From Kerstersia gyiorum (GTDB lineage Bacteria > Pseudomonadota > Gammaproteobacteria > Burkholderiales > Burkholderiaceae_B), in NCBI RefSeq assembly GCF_004216755.1, contig NZ_SGWZ01000005.1, positions 167,026 through 231,025 of the forward strand: a stretch of DNA of 64,000 nt, written 5' to 3'. Positions 1 to 9,987 of the stretch are shown in pieces (the first letter of the stretch is position 1; each line of letters starts with the position of its first letter). The notes beneath the pieces are model-generated. The model ran no database searches. It had not been told where the DNA came from and saw only the letters and a program-made list of their open reading frames with translations. The position numbers and the translations under genes were made by a program.

Positions 1-3000
1 GATGGCTTGCTGGAAACCAACACCGGCACAGGCGCCAAACCAACTGTCGCCATTGACACGGCAGCACTGGGTGGGATGTATGCGGGACGTATCCTGCTAC
101 TAGCAACCGAGGACGGCGCAGGTGTGCGCAATGCTGGCACCTTGCAATCCAACGTCGGCAGCGGCCAGTTGGTCGTCACCGCCGAGGGAAAACTGGAAAA
201 CTCGGGCGTGATGGATGCAGCCGTCACCAGCATTGCCACACTGTCAGGAGACCTGAACAACACAGGAAAACTACAAGGCAGACAGCTTCTCATCGCCAAG
301 GCCGGCAATGACATGCACCTATCCGGCAGCGGGCTGGCTCAAACCACAGCAACGCCGGCCAATGTAGTGCTGCACGCGGAGCGAGACCTTAACCTACAGA
401 ACAATGCACTTATTAAAAGCCTGGGCAGCACCAGCACCAATGGCGTCACCCAACGCGGACAGATTGCGCTCAGCGCTGGGCGCACGCTCACGTTGGAGAC
501 GGGCAGCCATGTGGAGGCCAATGGCAAGGTACAACTGAATAGCGATGGTTTGATGTCTCTGTCGACGACTACGCTATCAAGCCAAGCTGAAGATGTTGTG
601 GCCATTAGCGCTGAAGGTATAAATGCCCGCAATTTACACGCGACAGGTCAAACAGTACACCTGGAAACCGGCGCCCCGTTCCGTGAAACGGACGCAAATA
701 TCCTTATGGGCAACTTCCACATTCAAGGAGCCAAACAAGCGACTCTCATTGCAAGCGGCAACCTGGTTTTCGTAAATGAACTAAACCACAAACATGCTGA
801 CCTCGAGAGCACGCAAGGCAATGTACATTTACAGGCAGGAAAAACCCTATTCATCTCACCCCATATCTCCATGCGTGCCATGCAAGATATGTCATTAATT
901 AGTGAAGAAAAGCTATTCATCGACGGCTGGAAAGTTTTTCACAATTACCACCCCAACATATCCCGAACAACGAAACTTGAGGCTAACGGAAACCTTTCAC
1001 TATCAGGAGGTCAGATTCAACTCACTGGTGATATACAGCTCGCCGCGCAAAAAGACCTATCCATTGAGGCGCTTCAACAAGAGGGAATCACACTTCAAGC
1101 ACAGCACGCTTATCATGAAACAGCTGCGATCAAACTTAATGCCGAAAAGACATTAAATATTTCAGCCTATGAAGGGACAATCACGGCAGAAGGCCTACAC
1201 GCAACAGCCGGGAACGCAAGCTTAGTCAGCCGGAAAGGTACTACAGTGAAAGCCCTCACGGCACAAAATCCGCAATCCGAGCCTATGATAGCTAGCACGC
1301 TTGAATCTAGAGGCAATTTAATCGTAGGCAGCACGGAGGGAAACGTCCAAATACAAGCTTCTAGCCTGCTCGCGGAGGGACACACCAAAATTGTTGCCCA
1401 AGGTGCTATAGAAACCGAAACACTTTATGACACCTATATCGTACCCACGCCATTCAAAGTTCCTGTAGGCCCGCTACAAGCAAGAATTAGCGCAAGTGAC
1501 ATCACGTTGCAAGCGGGCACAAACGTATCCATCAAAGGCAGCTATTTCAACGCCAGAACAGGTGACCTAAGCATTATCGCTGAAAATGGATCTGCTACGC
1601 TGCAAGACAGCGCTGATCTCAATAGCCGGCTCTATGCAGGAAAAAATCTAGCTCTACACTCAAAACAAGCTGCCAGCCTAAACTCCGTTAGCATTTCAAG
1701 CAGCGGCGGCCTGGGGATAACAAGTGCCGAAAGTACTATCACATCATTAGGAAACTATCTTTCGGCAGGTGACATACTCAGCTTTTCGTCTAAACGCAGC
1801 CAAAACCACGCTAACGGTACATATGCTGGCGGCGCTCTTTCCGTTTACAACGAAACTGGCCCATTAAAAATCGACAATAGCAACCTAAAAACATCAACAG
1901 CCAAGAGCACAAACATCAAGCCCTTCAGCGGCCAATTAAGCCTAGAGTCCGGCGGCACAATTACCATCGACACCAGCCCGAACAGCGGCACAGCCAGCAA
2001 ATTTTCCGCACAGACTGACTTAACAATATTAGCAGGCACTGGCGACATCACTCTAGTTCCAGAAGGCACTAGCCTATTCGGCACTGGCCTGCACCTGCAT
2101 GCCTCGCAACTGTCGGCCGGTCGGGATCTTAACATTGCAACCCGTGAGGGTGCACTGACTCTCTTAGGTATTCCTGGAACTCAGGGCAACACTAACGCTA
2201 AAACAGTTTCGCTCAATGCTCAAGGCAACTTGACCCTAGGAGGCGCAACAGTCAATATCCAGGGCGCCAATCTAAAAAGCAATGCCAATTTAAGCATTAC
2301 ATCTTACACTGGAAGCCTGCTGATCGATGGAATAAAGAATAATTTCAGCAACTACGTACCTGCTCAACGCATCCTCCAGCTCCAACAATTACAAGATGAA
2401 GTACAACAACAGCTGAACAAAATATGGCATGACCCTGAATATATTTACTGGGACACCAAAGCCATAGAACTTGAACCCATTTACTACGACAAATGTGCCA
2501 GATCCAGAAGAACCAATTATTGCACCTCCATTGCAGACCAATGGGATGAGGCACTAGCTCGTTTAGCACCATACGACAAAACAGCCCGAGTAATAGAATC
2601 AAAGAAATTTGAAATTATAGATTACATAAATACAATTTCGAAGCCTGCAAAAGGATACGAAAACCTCGGCACATCCATACAAGGACGAAACATCAATCTC
2701 ACCTCCGCCAGCGGAATTGCGATATTTGGATCAGACATATTATCCAGTGGAAAAATAGAAATTCAATCCACAGGAGCCTTGCCTCAGGATAAGTCTGCTC
2801 CCACTAACGAACAAAAAAAACCGATTGGTATCCACATCAGCGGCCTCTCTGATCTCTATCAGTATGGTGACCCAAATACTGAATATCATGCCTGGGCTCT
2901 ATTTAGCACACCCGCCCGAATCCAGGGAGCATCGGACACCACCATTCAAGCCGTCGGAACAAACGCCCAATCTAGTTTAGTCATTAATGATTCAGAAATC

Positions 3001-5259
3001 ACGTCCTCACTCGGAAAAGTCTTACTTCAATCTCGTGGCGACCTACGACTGGAAGCAGGACAAGAAGAATTCTACAGCTACAGCTCTCGCAGCTATAAAA
3101 CAGGAAAATGGTATAAAAAAAAGAAGGTAACTAAAACGGAGACAAATCAAGACACAACCGCATCACCAACAGTTATCAAAGGGCAAGATATTTCCATTAA
3201 ATCTGGCGAAAGCGTTGTCGCCGAAGCAACCGTCTTTGATGCGTCGCAAAATAATATACACATCACTGCAGCCAATGCACTAAATCTCTATGCAGTCCCG
3301 GAAATAACCTACAGCCAGGTCAATTCACAAAAAAAATCCTCCCTATTGGGAATAAGCACTGGAAAAAACAAAAGCACTACCACCAGAGAAATTGCGTCTC
3401 AACTTCCTACGCACCTCATCGCCTCCTCTTCTCAAACAAACTCAGGATGGGATACCTTACTGCAAGGCACCCTCTTCGATACACTCCAAGGTGCGTCAAT
3501 CAATGTTGGCGTTGGTGCCAATGCTCGTGCTGATGCACGTATTATCATGGAAGGCATCAAACGCCGCGTTACAGAGACACGTACCAAAGAAGGCAACTAC
3601 GTTGTCTGGCAACGCACTCTCAACGCCGGCAGCATCACCGAAACCCTGGCCATGCCGAAGTTCACCGGGCCGGTTTCGCCTGTGTTTAATGGCACGGTTT
3701 TGGCAGACATTCCTGACGGCGATTTCAAGACCGAACTAACCAAACTGGCCAGACAGCCTGGCTACGAATACCTGGATGTCCTGGCACAGCGCAACGACGT
3801 CAACTGGCAGCCGGTACAACTGGCGTTCGAACAATGGCATGAATCACAGGAAGGCCTGACGCCTGCGGGTGCAGCGTTGCTGGCTGTGGTTGTGACAGCT
3901 GCAACCCACGGCACTGGTGCATCGCTGCTGGGATCTGCTGGCAGCAAGACCGTCATCGTCAATGGCGTGGCGACCACCAGCTTCACGACAGCGGGCCTGA
4001 TGGCCAACGCCGCCATCACCAGCCTGGCCGCACAGGCCAGCATTACCTTGGTCAACAACCAGGGCGATATTGGTAAGACTCTCAAAGACCTGAGCAATAG
4101 CGACACCGCCCGTGCAGCACTCGCCGCTGCGATTACCGCCGGAGCCATGGCAAATGTCGCGGGGCTGGACGGAATGCAAGGGCTAGCCAATGGCTCCACC
4201 ACCACAGAACGACTGGCTTTCAATCTCATCAACGCAAGCGGTCGGGCGTTAACCTATGCCGCGATCAATGGTGACGAACTCACCGAAGCGATCAAAAAAG
4301 GCTTGATTGGCGGACTGATCGACACCGCTCATGGAGAAATTGCTCGCAGCTATATTAAAGATCTGCGCGACAGCACAATCACCAACCAGGTTCTGCATAA
4401 GGTCGCACATGCCATGGCAGGCTGCACCGCCGGCTCCATCGCCGGGGGAAGTTGCCGCGACGGCGCCATTGGCGCTGCGGTTGCTGAAATTGTTGCGGAG
4501 TTCTTTATCGAGGATGTGCCTTCGCTTTCCGCCTCAACGGAGGAGTGGACCGCCTTTGATAATAAGGTCAAGGCCTACGGTAAATTTGTTGCTGGCAGCA
4601 TTGCAGCCTACATTGGCGGCGATGCCCAGACTGCCATCACTACTGCTGAAACCGCTTATGACAATAATGGCAGGCTGGCCATGCGTACTCGAGCGGCTCA
4701 GCAACAAATCAGCCCACAACAGTATTATTTGAACCTACGTGGTCAAGACTTGGCAACTGCCATCATTGCCCGTGGAGGAAGAGTGCCGGATCGGATGACC
4801 AATCCGAACTCCCCTGTGCAATTCACCCAGAATGAAGTGACTGCCTATGAAAACCTGCTCAGAACCCTGGATCCGCATAGCCCACTCATTGCACGCCTGC
4901 CAAGCAACATGTCGTCTCCAATTCCGGACGCCTATGTCAATTGGAATTTAGCAGTAAATATGAACAACATTTCCACCGGCAGAAATACCAATGCCTTTGG
5001 TTTCAATCGAGATGGAACTGCATTCTTCAGGGTGCTACTTCAACGACAACCCGAAATATTTAGCGAACACAACCAACGAAATATTAACAACGGTCTTGCA
5101 CCAATCATTGATCAACAATGGATTCGCTACAACTCAACCCACCAGAATTTTGAGGGGCAAACCCTGACCCACCATCATTGGATGCAGGGAAATATAGCTA
5201 TCCCTCTCCCCCAATCCATTCACCGAAAATGGTATCAAATCCTGCATCCATACAAATAA
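1..5259 (+). CDS. Filamentous haemagglutinin / CdiA-like contact-dependent toxin, 3' part (5' truncated by window)
   Basis: The frame is open from the first base, so the N-terminus (secretion signal, TPS domain) lies outside the window. About 1,750 residues are visible. Residues 1 to about 1250 are haemagglutinin-type repeats rich in short LNA/LQA-like beta-helix turns. An Ala/Gly-rich pretoxin region resembling DUF637 follows from about residue 1288 (AALLAVVVTAATHGTG). A degenerate VENN-like junction, ETAYDNN, sits at 4648-4668. The last ~196 residues form the variable tip and end in a His-rich LTHHHW motif followed by IPLPQSIHRKW, which suggests an HNH/EndoVII-type (LHH-like) nuclease. Known family members are exported by a TpsB/CdiB partner, which is not in this window. 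Base composition is uneven: relatively AT-rich between about 600 and 3580, then GC-rich. The FHA-family call is firm; the toxin class is inferred from a short motif. Confidence 0.85.
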   Translation, partial: DGLLETNTGTGAKPTVAIDTAALGGMYAGRILLLATEDGAGVRNAGTLQSNVGSGQLVVTAEGKLENSGVMDAAVTSIATLSGDLNNTGKLQGRQLLIAKAGNDMHLSGSGLAQTTATPANVVLHAERDLNLQNNALIKSLGSTSTNGVTQRGQIALSAGRTLTLETGSHVEANGKVQLNSDGLMSLSTTTLSSQAEDVVAISAEGINARNLHATGQTVHLETGAPFRETDANILMGNFHIQGAKQATLIASGNLVFVNELNHKHADLESTQGNVHLQAGKTLFISPHISMRAMQDMSLISEEKLFIDGWKVFHNYHPNISRTTKLEANGNLSLSGGQIQLTGDIQLAAQKDLSIEALQQEGITLQAQHAYHETAAIKLNAEKTLNISAYEGTITAEGLHATAGNASLVSRKGTTVKALTAQNPQSEPMIASTLESRGNLIVGSTEGNVQIQASSLLAEGHTKIVAQGAIETETLYDTYIVPTPFKVPVGPLQARISASDITLQAGTNVSIKGSYFNARTGDLSIIAENGSATLQDSADLNSRLYAGKNLALHSKQAASLNSVSISSSGGLGITSAESTITSLGNYLSAGDILSFSSKRSQNHANGTYAGGALSVYNETGPLKIDNSNLKTSTAKSTNIKPFSGQLSLESGGTITIDTSPNSGTASKFSAQTDLTILAGTGDITLVPEGTSLFGTGLHLHASQLSAGRDLNIATREGALTLLGIPGTQGNTNAKTVSLNAQGNLTLGGATVNIQGANLKSNANLSITSYTGSLLIDGIKNNFSNYVPAQRILQLQQLQDEVQQQLNKIWHDPEYIYWDTKAIELEPIYYDKCARSRRTNYCTSIADQWDEALARLAPYDKTARVIESKKFEIIDYINTISKPAKGYENLGTSIQGRNINLTSASGIAIFGSDILSSGKIEIQSTGALPQDKSAPTNEQKKPIGIHISGLSDLYQYGDPNTEYHAWALFSTPARIQGASDTTIQAVGTNAQSSLVINDSEITSSLGKVLLQSRGDLRLEAGQEEFYSYSSRSYKTGKWYKKKKVTKTETNQDTTASPTVIKGQDISIKSGESVVAEATVFDASQNNIHITAANALNLYAVPEITYSQVNSQKKSSLLGISTGKNKSTTTREIASQLPTHLIASSSQTNSGWDTLLQGTLFDTLQGASINVGVGANARADARIIMEGIKRRVTETRTKEGNYVVWQRTLNAGSITETLAMPKFTGPVSPVFNGTVLADIPDGDFKTELTKLARQPGYEYLDVLAQRNDVNWQPVQLAFEQWHESQEGLTPAGAALLAVVVTAATHGTGASLLGSAGSKTVIVNGVATTSFTTAGLMANAAITSLAAQASITLVNNQGDIGKTLKDLSNSDTARAALAAAITAGAMANVAGLDGMQGLANGSTTTERLAFNLINASGRALTYAAINGDELTEAIKKGLIGGLIDTAHGEIARSYIKDLRDSTITNQVLHKVAHAMAGCTAGSIAGGSCRDGAIGAAVAEIVAEFFIEDVPSLSASTEEWTAFDNKVKAYGKFVAGSIAAYIGGDAQTAITTAETAYDNNGRLAMRTRAAQQQISPQQYYLNLRGQDLATAIIARGGRVPDRMTNPNSPVQFTQNEVTAYENLLRTLDPHSPLIARLPSNMSSPIPDAYVNWNLAVNMNNISTGRNTNAFGFNRDGTAFFRVLLQRQPEIFSEHNQRNINNGLAPIIDQQWIRYNSTHQNFEGQTLTHHHWMQGNIAIPLPQSIHRKWYQILHPYK

Positions 5260-5269
5260 TTTTCCAACT

Positions 5270-5827
5270 ATGAAAATAAACGTCTTTCTAGCCTATTTAC
5301 CATGGCTTCGCCTACCCAAAATTCTATCTATAAAGAGTAACGACACCGCAATTCACGAAAAACATGAGATCAGCCGAACCACTCCTATTGAAAGACCAAC
5401 GCCTTATCCCCTTGACAATGCACCCGAAGAGATAAAAGCACTTTATCAACACTATGATCTGTCTTCGATCCATATGCTTTGGACCAGTTTTCTTTCCGAA
5501 CCCAAACAGGTACTCGAAGGCTGGCATTTCGCCACCATGTCCGAAGCCAGGATTGTGTTGACCCCTTCCGGACGCATCGAGGCCTATAACGATCACCCGA
5601 TCCAGGCCATCCACGGCGATAGCGAATTCCTGGGCGACCTCGCCCAGGACATGGAGTCCTACCTGGAAGCCTTGCTATGCGGGCAAATGAACAAATCCCA
5701 TTTTGCCTCTGGCTTTGGAGATGAACCCGGTGTACGTGAGAAACTGGAGCCCATTGTGCAGCTTTGCACTGCCATTGCCGGCGGTGAGGAGTTCAGGGAT
5801 TTCTGGGAAGGCACGCTAGGACTGTAG
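5270..5827 (+). CDS. Candidate immunity protein for the upstream CdiA-like toxin
   Basis: This 185-residue cytoplasmic-type protein starts 10 bp after the stop of the exoprotein, exactly where cdiI-type immunity genes lie. I see no signal peptide or membrane helix. The sequence is acidic, with a mid-region IVLTPSGRIEAYNDHP and an LAQDMESYLEALL helix. That arrangement recalls SMI1/KNR4 (SUKH) immunity proteins, but I cannot confirm the fold. No obvious Shine-Dalgarno precedes the ATG, so translation may be coupled to the toxin gene. The function is inferred from position only; it could also be an unrelated hypothetical protein. Confidence 0.55.
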   Translation: MKINVFLAYLPWLRLPKILSIKSNDTAIHEKHEISRTTPIERPTPYPLDNAPEEIKALYQHYDLSSIHMLWTSFLSEPKQVLEGWHFATMSEARIVLTPSGRIEAYNDHPIQAIHGDSEFLGDLAQDMESYLEALLCGQMNKSHFASGFGDEPGVREKLEPIVQLCTAIAGGEEFRDFWEGTLGL

Positions 5828-6122
5828 ATTTGACAGCTCCCGTCCAGCGATTCAGCCTGTCCATCCTGATGCGGTGCTTGCCGCCACCTGGCGCATTGCA
5901 CAATGGATATGGCACGCGAAATCCGGTCAAATGAGCAGCGCAGGCATCATTGCTACAAGCCGTCTCCCAACAAACCGGACATCATGATTCCCGCAATGCC
6001 TCTCTTGCCGTCATCCTCCCGCAGGAATCCCCTACTACCCTGTCATACGGGGCCGGCGCACAATCCTTCCAGCAAGGCTGATGCATGCCCCCGTCCATCA
6101 CGAGACCTCAAGGAGACAACTC
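5828..6122. other. Intergenic region without a convincing gene
   Basis: Roughly 295 bp separate the immunity candidate from the DJ-1 gene. A short plus-strand frame at 5903-6217 is open, but it has no ribosome binding site, has an atypical His/Pro/Arg-rich composition and overlaps the DJ-1 start. I see no hairpin terminator or recognisable RNA. Confidence 0.5.
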
Positions 6123-6707
6123 ATGGCAGGCAAGAAAATCCTGATGATTTGCGGCGATTATTGCGAAGACTACGAAACCATGGTGCCGTTCCAGACACTG
6201 CTGGCGGTGGGCCATGAGGTGCTTGCCGCCTGCCCCGGCAAGAAGGCGGGCGAGCAGATCAAGACGGCGATCCACGATTTCGAAGGCGCGCAAACCTATA
6301 GCGAAAAACCCGGCCACAATTTCACGCTCAATGGCAGCTTCGATAGCCTGGATCCCGCTGATTTCGATGCCCTGGTGATTCCCGGCGGCCGCGGCCCCGA
6401 GTATCTGCGCCTGAATGCCAAGGTGATCGCTGCCGTGCGCCATTTCTTCGAGGCCGACAAGCCGGTGGCGGCGGTCTGCCACGGCGCGCAATTGCTGGCC
6501 GGCGCTGGCGTGCTGAAAGGTCGTTCGTGCTCCGCCTACCCGGCCTGCCAACCGGATGTGGAAACGGCCGGCGGCACCTATATGAATATTCCGGTAGACC
6601 AGGCCCACACCGACGGCAATCTGGTGACGGCCCCCGCCTGGCCGGCACACCCGGCCTGGATGGCACAATTCCTGAAGGTGCTGGGCACGCGCATCAGCCA
6701 CGACTGA
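6123..6707 (+). CDS. DJ-1/PfpI family protein (class I glutamine amidotransferase-like)
   Basis: The product has 194 residues. The start at 6123 is chosen because AAGGAG lies eight bases upstream; an in-frame ATG at 6081 lacks this. The nucleophile-elbow cysteine is visible in AVCHGAQLL, and VIPGGRGPEYL supplies the family glycine-rich loop. Members act as glyoxalase/deglycase-like or protease-related stress proteins, and the exact activity cannot be told from sequence. It appears monocistronic, about 70 bp before the M61 peptidase gene. Confidence 0.88.
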   Translation: MAGKKILMICGDYCEDYETMVPFQTLLAVGHEVLAACPGKKAGEQIKTAIHDFEGAQTYSEKPGHNFTLNGSFDSLDPADFDALVIPGGRGPEYLRLNAKVIAAVRHFFEADKPVAAVCHGAQLLAGAGVLKGRSCSAYPACQPDVETAGGTYMNIPVDQAHTDGNLVTAPAWPAHPAWMAQFLKVLGTRISHD

Positions 6708-6779
6708 CTGCAACGCTGACCTGCAGGGCCGGGCGCATGCGCCCGGCACGCATGACGCGCCTGGCTCTACAATTGCGCC

Positions 6780-8576
6780 ATGAATACCGTCAGCAAAACC
6801 CCAACTCCCATTCAGTATCGTATCGAACCCTTCGACCCGGCCGGGCACCGTTTCCGCGTGCACCTGAAGGTCGAGCAGCCGGATGCCGGTGGCCAGTGCT
6901 TTGCGCTGCCCGCCTGGATTCCCGGCAGTTACCTGATCCGCGATTTCGCGCGCCAGATCGAAACCATTTCTGCCCGTTGCCACGGCGCTGCCGTCGCACT
7001 GCGCAAGCTGGATGATCACCGCTGGCAAGCCGATGCGGCCGAGGGCCCGCTGGAACTGGAATACACCGTTTATGCCTGGGATCTGTCCGTGCGCGGCGCG
7101 CACCTGGATGAAAGCCACGGCTTTTTCAATGGCACCAGCGTGTTCCTGCAAGTCGTCGGCCAGGAAGACCGCCCCTGCCTGGTTGATATTGCTGCCCCCG
7201 CCGGCATCAACGGCTGGAAGGTACACACCAGCCTGCCCGAAGCCCGCGGCCTGCCCGGCTGCGCTCGCCGCCATGGTTTTGGCTGCTATCTTGCGCCCGA
7301 CTACGACGCACTTATCGACCACCCGGTGGAAATGGGCACGCCGATGGTGGCCCGCTTCGACGCCTATGGCGCCGAGCACGAGATTGTCTTTACCGGCCTG
7401 GTTCCACAGCTGGACCTGTCCCGCATCATTGACGATGTGCGCCGCATCTGCGAAACGCAGATTGCGTTTTTCGAGCCTGAAACCCGCCGCGCGCCGTTTC
7501 TGGACAGCGCCCGCCGCTACGTGTTCCTGGTCCAGGTGACCGGCGACGGTTATGGTGGCCTGGAGCACCGCGCCAGCACGGCGCTGCTGGTGTCGCGCAA
7601 TGACCTGCCCGTGCTGGGCGAGACCGAACAGAGCGACGGCTACCGCAGTTTCCTGGGGTTGGTCAGCCACGAATATTTCCACACCTGGCACGTCAAGCGC
7701 ATCAAGCCCGCCGCCTTCGTGCCCTATGTGCTGGACCGCCCCGCACACACGCGCCTGCTTTGGGTCTTCGAGGGTTTTACGTCCTACTACGACGACCTGA
7801 TGCTGTTGCGTGCCGGGGTCATCAGTGAGACCAATTACTTCAAGCTGCTGGGCAAGACGCTGCATGTGGTGCACAACGGCACCGGCCGCTTCAAGCAATC
7901 CGTCGCACAAAGCAGTTTCGATGCCTGGACGCGCTACTACAAGCAAGACGAGAACTCGGTCAATGCGATTTCCAGCTACTACACCAAGGGTTCTCTGGTG
8001 GCGCTCGCCCTGGACCTGCACCTGCGCAACGCCAGCGGCGGCAAGAAATCGCTGGACGATGTGATGCGCCTGCTGTGGAAGCGCTATGGCCGGGAGTTCT
8101 ATCGCGGCCTGGCGCGCGGCATTCCCGAAGATGCCATGCCGGCATTGGTACAGGAAGCCACCGGCATCGACGCGACGGCTGAAATCGCGGCATGGACCGA
8201 AGGCACCGAAGACCTGCCATTGCCGCAACTGTTCGCCGCGCAAGGGTTCCAGGCCGGACCGGCAGCCGCCGGCAGCGCTCCGTCGCTGGATATCCGCACC
8301 CGTGTCGCCAGCGACGGCGCGGGCATCGCCGCCGTGCAGGAAGGCGGCGCGGCACACCATGGCGGCCTGTCCGCACAAGACCTAATCATTGCCGCCGATG
8401 GCCTGCGCATCGCGTCCGTGGATGCGCTCAATGCAATGCTGGCCCGCCGCCGCGCAGGCGATGTCGTACGCTTCCACGTGTTCCGCCGCGACGAACTGCG
8501 CCAGTTCACCGTCACGCTGAACCCGGCCCAGCCCGGCAACTGGACCATCAGCAAACTGGCAGGCCCTGCCGCGTAA
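6780..8576 (+). CDS. M61 family peptidase with C-terminal PDZ domain
   Basis: This 598-residue protein resembles glycyl-aminopeptidase-type M61 metallopeptidases. The zinc motif HEYFH, followed by TWHVKRIKP, begins near residue 297. The N-terminal ~160 residues match the beta-rich M61 N domain, with LPAWIPGSYLIRDF near the start. The C-terminal ~90 residues form a PDZ domain (GGAAHHGGLSAQDLIIAADG). No signal peptide is seen, so it is probably cytoplasmic. A 12-bp perfect hairpin follows the gene. The family assignment is firm; the physiological substrate is unknown. Confidence 0.92.
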   Translation: MNTVSKTPTPIQYRIEPFDPAGHRFRVHLKVEQPDAGGQCFALPAWIPGSYLIRDFARQIETISARCHGAAVALRKLDDHRWQADAAEGPLELEYTVYAWDLSVRGAHLDESHGFFNGTSVFLQVVGQEDRPCLVDIAAPAGINGWKVHTSLPEARGLPGCARRHGFGCYLAPDYDALIDHPVEMGTPMVARFDAYGAEHEIVFTGLVPQLDLSRIIDDVRRICETQIAFFEPETRRAPFLDSARRYVFLVQVTGDGYGGLEHRASTALLVSRNDLPVLGETEQSDGYRSFLGLVSHEYFHTWHVKRIKPAAFVPYVLDRPAHTRLLWVFEGFTSYYDDLMLLRAGVISETNYFKLLGKTLHVVHNGTGRFKQSVAQSSFDAWTRYYKQDENSVNAISSYYTKGSLVALALDLHLRNASGGKKSLDDVMRLLWKRYGREFYRGLARGIPEDAMPALVQEATGIDATAEIAAWTEGTEDLPLPQLFAAQGFQAGPAAAGSAPSLDIRTRVASDGAGIAAVQEGGAAHHGGLSAQDLIIAADGLRIASVDALNAMLARRRAGDVVRFHVFRRDELRQFTVTLNPAQPGNWTISKLAGPAA

Positions 8577-8647
8577 GCGGCCGGGCGCGGCAGCAGGGCT
8601 CGCGCCCGCATGCCGCCCCGCGCTTGTCCGGCACGCATTTGCCCGGT

Positions 8648-8674
8648 GCCGATCTCCGGCCACCGGAGATCGGC
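8648..8674 (+). terminator. Perfect 12-bp stem-loop after the M61 gene
   Basis: Arms GCCGATCTCCGG (8648-8659) and CCGGAGATCGGC (8663-8674) pair perfectly around a 3-nt loop. No U-tract follows, so it may be a weak terminator, a Rho-assisted end or an mRNA-stabilising hairpin separating the M61 gene from the SDR-folB-ttcA genes. Confidence 0.45.
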
Positions 8675-8738
8675 CGGACCAAGCAGGTCAACCCGCAAGA
8701 CAAGCCGACGGGCATCGGAATGCCCTAAAATCCGGCGC

Positions 8739-9536
8739 ATGAACCAGAGTTCCTTTTCTTCCGGCATTCGCCGCGCCGTCCTCATCACCGGCGCCGCCCG
8801 GCGCATGGGCAGCGCCATCGCCCTGGGTTTTGCACAACGCGGCTGGGATGTCGTCATTCATCACCGCGCCAGCCCGGACGAAGCGCATGCCACGGCAGAC
8901 GCCGTACGGGCCTGTGGCGCGCAGGCAGCCATCATTGCGGCCGACCTCGCCGAAGACGGCGCAGCCGGCCAGCTGTTCCAGGAAGCACTGGCCGCATTCG
9001 GCCATCTGGATGCCGTGGTCAACAACGCCTCTCGTTTTGACTACGACGATGCCGACAGCTTCGACACCAGCCTGCTGTTCGGCCACATGCGGCCCAACCT
9101 GGTGGCGCCCGTCGCGCTGGCGCGCGATCTGGCCCGCCATGTGCGCGAGCGCCAGGCCCGGGGCGTGGTGATCAACCTGCTGGACCAGAAACTCTGGAAC
9201 TACAACCCGGATTTCTTCAGCTATACCCTGAGCAAGGCCGCGCTGGAATCTGCCACCACCATGCTGGCACAGGCGCTGGCGCCGCACGTGCGCGTGGTCG
9301 GCATCGCACCAGGGCTGACCCTGCCCAGCCATCTGCAAACGCCTGAAGCCTTCGAGCAAACGCACCGCCTGGCCCCCCTGGGGCAGGCCAGCACCGCTGC
9401 CGATATCGCCGACGCTGCGGTTTTCATGGCGCACAACCCTGCCATCACCGGCACCACGCTGCTGGTCGATGGCGGCCAGCATCTGGTGGGCTTTGCACGT
9501 GACTTCAGCATGATGCCCTCCGGCCCTGACAGCTGA
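8739..9536 (+). CDS. SDR family oxidoreductase, pteridine reductase-like
   Basis: The product has 265 residues with an N-terminal Rossmann motif TGAARRMG, whose Arg resembles the NADPH-specific TGAxKRLG of pteridine reductases (PTR1/FolM type). The catalytic pair is in YTLSK, and LLDQK lies where PTR1 enzymes keep their active-site Asp. The next gene is folB, which supports a role in dihydropterin reduction. The start at 8739 was chosen because the further-upstream frame is Arg/Pro-rich and lies over the intergenic hairpin. The pteridine substrate is inferred. Confidence 0.8.
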   Translation: MNQSSFSSGIRRAVLITGAARRMGSAIALGFAQRGWDVVIHHRASPDEAHATADAVRACGAQAAIIAADLAEDGAAGQLFQEALAAFGHLDAVVNNASRFDYDDADSFDTSLLFGHMRPNLVAPVALARDLARHVRERQARGVVINLLDQKLWNYNPDFFSYTLSKAALESATTMLAQALAPHVRVVGIAPGLTLPSHLQTPEAFEQTHRLAPLGQASTAADIADAAVFMAHNPAITGTTLLVDGGQHLVGFARDFSMMPSGPDS

Positions 9537-9615
9537 GCCGGCCCGCCGCCCCAACGGAGTTGTCCCTCCTGAAGCCACGCCGCGACCGCCCTTCTTTTTT
9601 CGACACCCAATCATC

Positions 9616-9987
9616 ATGTACCTACGCCGCGTTTTCTTTTCCCGCCTGGCGGTGGACGCCAACATCGGCATCCTGGCCCACGAACTGCGCACCACCCAGC
9701 CCTTGCACATAGACGCGGAATTCGACGTCATCATCCGCCAGCCCGTCAACGACCACGATATCCGCAGCGTGCTGGATTACCGTCAGCTGCGCGACGCCAT
9801 CATCGCCGAATGCACGCGCGGCCACGTCAACCTGATCGAGACCCTGTGCGAAAAGGTGGGCCTGCGCCTGCTGGCCGATTTCAACGATATACAGGCCGTC
9901 AAGCTGCGCATCAGCAAACCGACGGTTTTCTCCGATTGCGCCGCTGTCGGCGTAGAAGTCACCATGGACCGGAATACGACGCTATGA
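9616..9987 (+). CDS. folB: Dihydroneopterin aldolase
   Basis: This 123-residue protein has the usual FolB length and features: an early ANIGILAHELRTTQPL segment corresponding to the family GIxxxER region, VLDYRQLRDAI, the conserved glutamate in LIETLCEKV, and a terminal KPTVFSDCAAVGVEV block. It converts dihydroneopterin to 6-hydroxymethyl-dihydropterin plus glycolaldehyde in folate synthesis. Its stop codon overlaps the ttcA start as ATGA, so the two are translationally coupled. Confidence 0.9.
   Translation: MYLRRVFFSRLAVDANIGILAHELRTTQPLHIDAEFDVIIRQPVNDHDIRSVLDYRQLRDAIIAECTRGHVNLIETLCEKVGLRLLADFNDIQAVKLRISKPTVFSDCAAVGVEVTMDRNTTL

Noticed and set aside
5903..6217. Plus-strand frame of 104 codons between the immunity candidate and DJ-1 gene
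   Set aside because: It has no ribosome binding site, no motif, and overlaps the DJ-1 start that has a strong AAGGAG.
6108..8378. Minus-strand open frame of 756 codons
   Set aside because: It lies antisense to the DJ-1 and M61 genes, whose motifs are unambiguous. Its Ala/Gly/His-rich composition is that of a GC-rich shadow frame.
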